The translations under genes and the position numbers were made by a program. From NCBI GenBank assembly GCA_902802975.1, contig CADCOF010000165.1, positions 1 through 12,476 of the forward strand: a DNA stretch of 12,476 nucleotides, in the 5' to 3' direction. The notes beneath the pieces are model-generated. The model did not search any database and was not told the origin of the DNA. It worked only from the letters and a program-made list of their open reading frames with translations. Numbering within the stretch: position 1 is the first letter of the stretch; every line of letters begins with the position of its first letter. The stretch is from an uncultured Ruminococcus sp. Its GTDB lineage: Bacteria > Bacillota > Clostridia > Oscillospirales > Acutalibacteraceae. Positions 8,009-12,476 of the stretch are shown piece by piece.

Positions 8009-8929
8009 GTGGGATTATTTGCTAAGATCAAGGAAGGACTGAAAAAGACCCGCGACAGCGTTGTCGGGCAGATCGACTCGATGCTGAAGTCTTTCACAAA
8101 GATCGACGAGGAGCTTTTTGAGGAGCTTGAAGAGCTGCTTATCATGGGCGACGTGGGCGCGGTCACTTCACAGAAGATTTGTGAGGAATTGAGAAAAAAG
8201 GTCAAAAAAGAGGGAGCTACCGACCCGAAAGACGTGCATAGACTTCTCCAGAACATTGTTGCGGAAATGCTGCGCGGCGGGCAGGAGCTGAATATTTCGA
8301 CAAAACCGTCCATTGTGCTTGTCATCGGAGTGAACGGAGTCGGCAAGACAACTTCTATCGGAAAATTGGCTGATTCGCTGCGACGTGACGGCAAAAAGGT
8401 TTTGTTGTCGGCTGCTGATACATTCAGGGCGGCGGCAGTGGAGCAGCTTGACATTTGGGCACAGAGAAGCCGCTGCGATATAGTAAAGCAAAAAGAAGGT
8501 TCAGACCCCGCCGCAGTTGTGTTCGATTCAATACAGGCGGGCAAGTCAAGAGGCGCAGACGTTATCATAGTTGATACCGCGGGGAGACTGCACAATAAGC
8601 GTCATCTGATGGACGAGCTTGCGAAAATAAACAGGATAATCGACAGAGAATTGCCCGATGCGGACAAAGAAGTTTTGCTTGTGCTTGACGCAACCACAGG
8701 TCAGAACGCAGTTAATCAGGCGAGAGAATTCAAGAAAGCTGCCGATATTACGGGCATTGTGCTGACAAAGCTTGACGGCACGGCGAAGGGCGGCATTGTT
8801 CTGTCAATCAAAGAGGAACTTAATGTTCCCGTGAAATATATCGGTGTAGGCGAGCAGATAGACGACCTGCAGCCTTTTGATCCGGACGATTTTGCAAAAG
8901 CATTGTTTGAGGTAGATAAGCATGACTAA
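8009..8929 (+). CDS. ftsY: FtsY, signal recognition particle receptor GTPase
   Basis: The product is 306 aa. FtsY docks ribosome-SRP complexes at the membrane and hands nascent membrane proteins to SecYEG. It pairs with Ffh as a twinned GTPase. It has the NG domain almost alone. G1 is GVNGVGKT (107-114), DTFRAAAVEQL is the SRP-GTPase insertion-side block, G3 is DTAGR (189-193), G4 is TKLDG (253-257), and the closing motif is GVGEQIDDLQPF. The acidic A domain of the Escherichia coli protein is missing, as is usual in Bacillota. A short amphipathic N-terminus (GLFAKIKEGLKKT) could serve as membrane contact. It uses a GTG start. The end overlaps rdgB by 8 nt. The order smc-ftsY is widely conserved. 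Confidence 0.98.
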   Translation: MGLFAKIKEGLKKTRDSVVGQIDSMLKSFTKIDEELFEELEELLIMGDVGAVTSQKICEELRKKVKKEGATDPKDVHRLLQNIVAEMLRGGQELNISTKPSIVLVIGVNGVGKTTSIGKLADSLRRDGKKVLLSAADTFRAAAVEQLDIWAQRSRCDIVKQKEGSDPAAVVFDSIQAGKSRGADVIIVDTAGRLHNKRHLMDELAKINRIIDRELPDADKEVLLVLDATTGQNAVNQAREFKKAADITGIVLTKLDGTAKGGIVLSIKEELNVPVKYIGVGEQIDDLQPFDPDDFAKALFEVDKHD

Positions 8930-9506
8930 ATATTTGATAGCTACGAATAATCCGGGCAAAGTTAAAGAGTTCGCAAGAATATTGTCGCCGCTCGGCATTG
9001 AGGCTGTGACTGCGAAGGAAGCGGGCGTGTCGCTTGATGATGTAGAAGAAACAGGCGAAACTTTTGCGGAAAATGCCTACATCAAAGCGAGAGCCGCATT
9101 CGAAAGAACAGGTTTGCCGTCAATAGCCGATGATTCGGGTCTTTCGGTAGACGCGTTAAATGGCGAGCCGGGAGTATATTCGGCGCGTTACGCAGGGCAG
9201 GGCGCAGATGACGCGAAGAGGATAGAAAAGCTTCTTCACAACCTTGAGGGCGTGGAGAAGGACAAGCGCACAGCGCATTTTACCTGTTCCATATGCTGTG
9301 TTGTGGATAATGACACAGTGATAACGGCGGAGGGCAAATGTTACGGCGTGATCGCAGAGAAGCCGATGGGTGACGGCGGTTTCGGATATGATCCGGTTTT
9401 TCTGACGGAAGACGGGAGAACTTTTGGACAGCTGAGTGCGGAGGAAAAAGATAAAGTCAGTCATCGAGGTAAGGCGTTGAGGGAGTTTAGTGGAAAAATG
9501 AGCTGA
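8922..9506 (+). CDS. rdgB: RdgB/HAM1-type XTP/dITP diphosphatase
   Basis: The product is 194 aa, the normal family size. It hydrolyses dITP, ITP and XTP to monophosphates plus pyrophosphate, keeping deaminated purines out of DNA and RNA. Visible family motifs are the N-terminal TNNPGKVKEF (residues 8-17), the catalytic-loop ADDSGLSVDAL (from 69), the conserved GVYSARYAG, GDGGFGYDPVF, and the base-recognition SHR (180-182). The start ATG lies within the last codons of ftsY, behind GAGGT about 9 nt upstream, which suggests translational coupling. In many Clostridia rdgB is followed by a YfcE-like phosphoesterase and then yhbY. Here an intergenic repeat separates rdgB from yhbY. Confidence 0.97.
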   Translation: MTKYLIATNNPGKVKEFARILSPLGIEAVTAKEAGVSLDDVEETGETFAENAYIKARAAFERTGLPSIADDSGLSVDALNGEPGVYSARYAGQGADDAKRIEKLLHNLEGVEKDKRTAHFTCSICCVVDNDTVITAEGKCYGVIAEKPMGDGGFGYDPVFLTEDGRTFGQLSAEEKDKVSHRGKALREFSGKMS

Positions 9507-9520
9507 GAAGAGCGCGTACT

Positions 9521-9574
9521 AAAGTTTTTGCCCCGCTTTTTTCAAAAAGCGGGCGGGGTCTGGGGCAGAGCCCC
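9521..9574. repeat. Intergenic repeat hairpin, copy 2, with adjoining GC-rich hairpin
   Basis: AAAGTTTTT (9521-9529) precedes a perfect 10-bp inverted repeat, CCCGCTTTTT (9532-9541) with AAAAAGCGGG (9544-9553). A second hairpin follows, GGGGC (9562-9566) and GCCCC (9570-9574) around AGA. The CCGGTGAAAAG that starts at 9573 also occurs at 115-125 in the trmFO leader, which strengthens the link to copy 1. The block starts 14 nt after the rdgB stop. It may end transcription of the smc-ftsY-rdgB unit, but there is no trailing T tract. The repeat assignment is more secure than any terminator role. Confidence 0.7.
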
Positions 9575-9660
9575 GGTGAAAAGGCAGATGTGAGCGAAAA
9601 AAGCAGAAACAAGCAAAAATAATAATGTGCGAGCAAAGAACGTAGCTGGCGGTAAGAAGA

Positions 9661-9714
9661 AAGTAGGCACGAGTCTTCGACGAGAGCAGCAAGTCGAAGA
9701 CAATGTGCCGACTT
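9661..9714. repeat. Long two-part hairpin upstream of yhbY
   Basis: The outer arms AAGTAGGCAC (9661-9670) and GTGCCGACTT (9705-9714) pair at nine of ten positions. The inner arms GTCTTCGAC (9673-9681) and GTCGAAGAC (9693-9701) pair perfectly. A 2/3-nt internal loop separates them, and an 11-nt terminal loop (9682-9692) caps the structure. There is no coding sequence on the + strand. It could be part of the dispersed repeat, a transcript-stabilising structure, or a small RNA. The sequence does not decide. Confidence 0.6.
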
Positions 9715-9789
9715 GTGAGTGACAAAGCCGAATTATCAAAACAACTCCACTCTCAACCCTCCACACTTTAAAAAACGAGGAGAAATAAT

Positions 9790-10098
9790 ATGTTAAGCAG
9801 TAAACAAAGAGCTTATCTGAGATCACTTGCGAACGGCATTGATACAATATTGATGGTCGGCAAGGGCGGCATGAGCGAGCAGATCGAAAAGCAGGCTGCC
9901 GACGCGCTGAAAGCCAGAGAGCTTATCAAGGGCAAAGTGCTTGAAACGTGCGAACTTTCCCCAAGAGAAGCAGCGCAGCAGATCGCCGACGCAACAAAAG
10001 CCGACGTCGTTCAGGTAATAGGCTCCAAGTTCGTTCTATATAAACGAAATGAAAAAGAACCAAAAATAGAATTACCCAAGAAAAACAAAAAGGGCTGA
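9790..10098 (+). CDS. yhbY: YhbY-type CRM-domain RNA-binding protein, pre-50S assembly factor
   Basis: The product is 102 aa and consists of a single CRM (CRS1-YhbY) domain. Family members bind 23S rRNA precursors and act in large-subunit assembly. Visible features are the opening LSSKQRAYLRSLAN, the RNA-binding GxxG loop GKGG (24-27), the helix containing ELIKGKVLE, and the closing VIGSKFVLYKRN (76-87). A basic lysine-rich tail follows. ATG 9790 is preceded by GAGGAGA (9777-9783) with 6-nt spacing. The gene lies 5 nt upstream of nadD, the usual neighbour in Bacillota (yqeI-nadD-yqeK-rsfS in Bacillus subtilis). It heads the third block of the window. Confidence 0.95.
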   Translation: MLSSKQRAYLRSLANGIDTILMVGKGGMSEQIEKQAADALKARELIKGKVLETCELSPREAAQQIADATKADVVQVIGSKFVLYKRNEKEPKIELPKKNKKG

Positions 10099-10103
10099 TC
10101 CTA

Positions 10104-11300
10104 ATGAAAAAACTACGCAAAATAGCCGTTTATGGCGGAAGCTTTAATCCGATACATAACGCGCATATCGCAATTATTCAGGCGTTTGTCAAGAAGTTTA
10201 AGCCCGATAAGCTTTTGCTTATCCCGACAAATATTCCCCCGCATAAATCTGCGGAGAATATGGCGACAGGCAGCGAGCGCGCAGAAATGTGCCGCCTTGC
10301 CCTGAAGGACATGAAAAAAGTCGAAGTCTGCGATATCGAGTTAAAACGCGAGGGGAAGAGTTACACAGTCGATACACTCCGGGAGTTATCGGAAATGTAC
10401 CCCGACAGCGAGTTTTATCTGATAATGGGCGAAGATATGTTTGTGTCACTTCTCGATTGGCGGCGGCCCGAGGAGATATTCAAACTGGCGGTGATCTGCA
10501 CAGTGGCGCGCGGCGGGGGCGACCTTACGCAGCTTTACGAGATGGACGAAAAATACAAAGCACTGGGTGCGCAAACTGTCATTCTTGATATGAAGAAATC
10601 CGATGTTTCAAGCACAATGATCAGGCAGGCAGTGTTTAATGACAAAAGCATTTCGAAGTACGTCTGCGAGGACGTGGAGCGTTATATTTATGCACATTAT
10701 CTTTACATGAATAAAGCAGAAATAAATTACCCGCGTTTTCATAAGGTGCTGAAGTCGAGAATGGGCGAAAAGCGGTATATACATTCGTGCAATGTAGCAC
10801 TGGAAGCCGTTCGCTTGGCGGAGCTTCACGGAGCGGATAAAGAAAAGGCGAAGCTTGCGGGACTGCTGCACGATGTTACAAAGGAAACGCCGCATGATGA
10901 ACAGCTTGCGCTTATGCGGAGGTTAGATGTGCCGTTAGATGAGCTTACCTTGTTATGTCCAAAACTGTGGCACGCTATATCGGGCGCGGCATTTGTGAGA
11001 CATATTATCGGGATCGAAGATGACGATATATTCAATGCGATACGCTACCACACGTCGGGGCGCGCGGGCATGAGTGTTCTTGAAAAGTGTATTTTTATCG
11101 CAGATTTCACGAGCGCGGAGAGAAACTACAACGGTGTTGCAAAAATGAGGGAGCTTGCAGACAAGAGCCTTGACTCGGCAATACTGTTTGGTGTATCGTT
11201 CAGCATAGCCGACCTTGCGGGAAAAAATTCGGCTATTGACCCGAACGCGATTGCATGCTACAATGAAGTAGTGCTTAACAAGATGAAAGAAAGCAATTGA
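10104..11300 (+). CDS. nadD: Fused NadD-YqeK: nicotinate-nucleotide adenylyltransferase plus HD-domain Ap4A hydrolase
   Basis: The product is 398 aa, the sum of NadD (about 200 aa) and YqeK (about 190 aa) in one uninterrupted frame. Residues 1 to about 205 contain the nucleotidyltransferase motif GGSFNPIHNAH (11-21) and SSTMIR (169-174). This half should make deamido-NAD from nicotinate mononucleotide and ATP. From about residue 212 an HD domain begins, with H227, H256-D257, H290, H300, H316 and D334 matching the metal-ligand pattern of YqeK, which splits Ap4A symmetrically into two ADP. In most Bacillota these are two adjacent genes. Fusions are known in some lineages, such as mycoplasmas. 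AAAGGG about 9 nt before the ATG serves as ribosome binding site. Both active sites look complete, so a bifunctional enzyme is likely. Confidence 0.95.
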   Translation: MKKLRKIAVYGGSFNPIHNAHIAIIQAFVKKFKPDKLLLIPTNIPPHKSAENMATGSERAEMCRLALKDMKKVEVCDIELKREGKSYTVDTLRELSEMYPDSEFYLIMGEDMFVSLLDWRRPEEIFKLAVICTVARGGGDLTQLYEMDEKYKALGAQTVILDMKKSDVSSTMIRQAVFNDKSISKYVCEDVERYIYAHYLYMNKAEINYPRFHKVLKSRMGEKRYIHSCNVALEAVRLAELHGADKEKAKLAGLLHDVTKETPHDEQLALMRRLDVPLDELTLLCPKLWHAISGAAFVRHIIGIEDDDIFNAIRYHTSGRAGMSVLEKCIFIADFTSAERNYNGVAKMRELADKSLDSAILFGVSFSIADLAGKNSAIDPNAIACYNEVVLNKMKESN

Positions 11301-11305
11301 TTCGT

Positions 11306-11311
11306 AGGTGG
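11306..11311 (+). promoter_or_regulatory. Ribosome binding site that sets the flavoprotein gene start
   Basis: AGGTGG lies 5 nt before ATG 11317. The upstream in-frame GTG at 11308 overlaps this site and has no site of its own, so 11317 is preferred. Confidence 0.65.
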
Positions 11312-11316
11312 TAGTT

Positions 11317-11856
11317 ATGAACGCACTTGTAATAAACTGCAGTCCTGTGCGAACAGGCGCAACTGCGGAAATAGCAAAAATCGTATCCGATTCTCTTTTG
11401 GATAGATACACCACAAAATTTGTGTGTATAGATGATTACCGTTTTGAGTTTTGCAAAGGCTGCCGACGCTGTCATGTTACCGGCGAGTGTGTGCAGAGTG
11501 ACGATGTTGATCTGCTTATGAATGAATTTTCAACAGCAGATGTGATCGTTTGTGTTTCGCCGTCATATTGGGCTGATATTCCCGGACAGTTCAAGGCTTT
11601 TATCGACAGATGCACCCCCTGGTGCAATACACATGATCCTCATAAAACAATTCCCGCAGGAAAAAAAGGATACGTTGTCGCACTGCGCACGGGAACGAGT
11701 ATGAAGGAGTGCGATAGGATAATAGGCAGCATTGAACATTTTTACGGTCATTTGGAAATCGAATGCTGCGGCAGTCTGGGTCTGTGTGGTGTTGAAAACA
11801 GAGACAAAGTATTCGACAGAACGGATGAGATAGTGTCTTTTTGCAGCGAAATTTGA
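11317..11856 (+). CDS. Flavodoxin-fold NAD(P)H-dependent oxidoreductase, iron-sulfur flavoprotein-like
   Basis: The product is 179 aa. The N-terminus, a hydrophobic strand followed by NCSPVRTGATAEIA, is the FMN phosphate-binding loop of the NADPH-dependent FMN reductase/flavodoxin-like family. SPSYWADIPGQFKAFIDR (about 90-107) is the conserved flavin-proximal block. Cys46, Cys49, Cys52 and Cys58 form CxxCxxCx5C. This fits the compact CX2CX2CX4-7C motif that binds [4Fe-4S] in archaeal and clostridial iron-sulfur flavoproteins. Some relatives keep this motif without proven cluster binding, so the cofactor is an inference. The substrate is unknown. The gene lies between nadD-yqeK and rsfS, where many Clostridia carry a LytR-CpsA-Psr gene, so it may be a lineage-specific insertion. 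It starts 16 nt after the upstream stop. Confidence 0.85.
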   Translation: MNALVINCSPVRTGATAEIAKIVSDSLLDRYTTKFVCIDDYRFEFCKGCRRCHVTGECVQSDDVDLLMNEFSTADVIVCVSPSYWADIPGQFKAFIDRCTPWCNTHDPHKTIPAGKKGYVVALRTGTSMKECDRIIGSIEHFYGHLEIECCGSLGLCGVENRDKVFDRTDEIVSFCSEI

Positions 11857-11891
11857 TCAGCAATATTGAATATTAAAATTTATAAATATAT

Positions 11892-11897
11892 AAGGAG
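11892..11897 (+). promoter_or_regulatory. Ribosome binding site that sets the rsfS start
   Basis: AAGGAG lies 7 nt before ATG 11905. The frame is open further upstream to a TTG at 11866, but that stretch is AT-rich leader sequence with no ribosome binding site and no family similarity. Confidence 0.85.
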
Positions 11898-11904
11898 TGA
11901 AAAT

Positions 11905-12264
11905 ATGACATCGTTGGAAACTGCGAAACTTGCCGCGAAGGCCATTGACAGCAAGAAAGGTGCAGGAATTAAGGTCATCAAGGTTGACGGAATATCATCG
12001 ATATCGGATTATTTTGTAATTGCCACAGGATTCAGTTCAACACAGGTTCGTGCGTTGGCGGACGAGGTCGAGTATCAGCTGAAAGAAGCGGGCGAGACTG
12101 TGAGCCACATTGAAGGGCACAAGAACGACAGCTGGATACTGCTTGATTACGTTGATGTTATTGTTCACGTTTTCTCGGAGGAAGCGCGGGATTTCTACGA
12201 TCTCGACAAACTCTGGGCGGATGGCGAGCCGATCGACATTTCAGACGTTATCAGCGAGAATTAA
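11905..12264 (+). CDS. rsfS: RsfS, ribosome silencing factor
   Basis: The product is 119 aa, the typical length. RsfS (DUF143/Iojap family) binds ribosomal protein uL14 on the 50S subunit and blocks joining to 30S, lowering translation under nutrient limitation. Recognisable blocks are the N-terminal helix (TAKLAAKAIDSKKG), ISDYFVIATG (33-42), and EGHKNDSW (70-77) running into LLDYVDVIVHVFSEEARDFYDLDKLW. The gene is the normal downstream partner of nadD-yqeK. Here it is separated from them by the flavoprotein gene and a 48-nt AT-rich gap. It is the last gene in the window. The 3' palindromic repeat begins within a few nucleotides of its stop. Confidence 0.97.
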   Translation: MTSLETAKLAAKAIDSKKGAGIKVIKVDGISSISDYFVIATGFSSTQVRALADEVEYQLKEAGETVSHIEGHKNDSWILLDYVDVIVHVFSEEARDFYDLDKLWADGEPIDISDVISEN

Positions 12265-12267
12265 CCG

Positions 12268-12416
12268 TTGGCGGGCATGCGGGTCTCACCTGCCGGTTCG
12301 GTCGGCTGGGAGCCGTCCCCGACGGCTGGGAGCCGTCCCCGACGGCTGGGAGCCGTCCCCGACGGTGCTTCTGCTTATGCAGAGGTCTCCACCGGAGACC
12401 CGCACCCCGCAGGCAA
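12268..12416. repeat. Nested long palindrome enclosing tandem hairpins
   Basis: TGCGGGTCTC (12278-12287) pairs perfectly with GAGACCCGCA (12395-12404). After a 2/1-nt internal loop the stem continues with GCGGG (12271-12275) and CCCGC (12406-12410). TTG (12268-12270) can then pair with CAA (12414-12416). Inside, CTTCTGC (12370-12376) with GCAGAGG (12379-12385-type pairing, one G-U) and GGTCTCC (12384-12390) with GGAGACC (12394-12400) give alternative hairpins. No reading frame here is credible. It begins 3 nt after rsfS and may act in transcription termination, but it has no T tract. A mobile or REP/MITE-like origin is possible. Confidence 0.65.
12301..12366. repeat. Three tandem 20-bp units, each a perfect or near-perfect hairpin
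   Basis: The unit GACGGCTGGGAGCCGTCCCC occurs at 12301-12320 (one change, T at 12302), 12321-12340 and 12341-12360, followed by a partial GACGG. Each unit folds as GACGGCT / AGCCGTC around GGG, followed by CCC that could pair with a neighbouring GGG loop. There are no spacers, so this is not a CRISPR array. The tract is very GC-rich compared with the flanking genes. Confidence 0.9.
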
Positions 12417-12476
12417 GTTCCGTCGAGCATTATTTTCAACAAAAAGCATCGCCGCAGCGATAAATACTATAGTATA
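12417..12476. other. Terminal AT-rich segment
   Basis: After the palindrome the sequence becomes AT-rich and ends with the perfect 12-bp palindrome ATACTATAGTAT (12464-12475), which contains -10-like hexamers on both strands. It could belong to the promoter or operator of the next gene. The window ends before that can be judged. Confidence 0.25.

Noticed and set aside
7732..8595. Minus-strand open frame (287 codons) opposite smc and ftsY
   Set aside because: It is antisense to conserved motif-bearing regions, serine-rich, and without family features.
9532..9553. Intrinsic terminator after rdgB
   Set aside because: The stem is strong, but no T tract follows on either strand, so only a repeat hairpin is called.
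9713..9741. Promoter for yhbY (TTGTGA or GTGACA as -35)
   Set aside because: No acceptable -10 hexamer lies at 16-18 nt spacing from either candidate.
9542..9847. Minus-strand open frame of 101 codons across the rdgB-yhbY gap
   Set aside because: It runs through the repeat hairpins and into yhbY. Its Cys/Phe/Arg-rich product looks like translated repeat, and it has no good ribosome binding site.
11857..11904. Separate promoter for rsfS in the AT-rich gap
   Set aside because: TATA-like strings abound, but none has a -35 at proper spacing without overlapping the ribosome binding site.
218..12264. A novel defence, toxin-antitoxin, secondary-metabolite or mobile gene system
   Set aside because: Every protein gene belongs to a recognised family, most of them core. 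There is no transposase, integrase, tRNA or toxin-like small gene, and no block of foreign-looking coding sequence.
12301..12366. CRISPR array
   Set aside because: The units are directly adjacent with no spacers, and no cas gene is present.
12110..12463. Plus-strand open frame overlapping rsfS and the 3' repeats
   Set aside because: It is out of frame with rsfS, and its second half is translated tandem repeat. There is no start signal.

Overview
This window reads as a conserved housekeeping segment of a Gram-positive chromosome. Moderate GC, the gene order plsX-rnc-(radical SAM)-smc-ftsY and yhbY-nadD-yqeK-rsfS, Shine-Dalgarno sites close to the Bacillota consensus, and folate-dependent TrmFO in place of S-adenosylmethionine-dependent TrmA all suggest class Clostridia, perhaps an Oscillospiraceae/Ruminococcaceae-type gut anaerobe. 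The lineage is inferred from gene content and is not proven. All eleven protein genes lie on the + strand and all are intact.

Layout: 1-217 is a leader with an intergenic repeat hairpin and a candidate promoter. 218-4230 is a tightly overlapping block: trmFO (tRNA m5U54), plsX (phospholipid precursor), rnc (RNase III) and an Elp3-like radical SAM gene. 4231-4426 is a 196-nt leader with several inverted repeats. 4427-9506 holds smc (chromosome condensation), ftsY (SRP receptor) and rdgB (nucleotide pool sanitation). 9507-9789 is a second copy of the intergenic repeat family plus a long hairpin. 9790-12264 holds yhbY (pre-50S factor), a fused nadD-yqeK gene (NAD synthesis plus Ap4A hydrolysis), a flavodoxin-fold gene with an iron-sulfur-flavoprotein-like cysteine cluster, and rsfS (ribosome silencing). 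12265-12476 has no gene and holds a roughly 150-nt nested palindrome enclosing three tandem 20-bp hairpin units.

Functionally the genes cover RNA maturation, ribosome assembly and silencing (trmFO, rnc, yhbY, rsfS), membrane biogenesis and protein targeting (plsX, ftsY), chromosome segregation (smc), and nucleotide/NAD homeostasis (rdgB, nadD-yqeK). This is typical of growth-linked operons.

I found no convincing new multi-gene system. The less ordinary points are the NadD-YqeK fusion, the flavoprotein gene inserted before rsfS, the Elp3-like radical SAM protein without an acetyltransferase domain, the absence of acpP between plsX and rnc, and above all the structured non-coding repeats at 11-46, 9521-9714 and 12268-12416. 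Two of these share a hairpin core but have different, still perfectly paired, stem arms.
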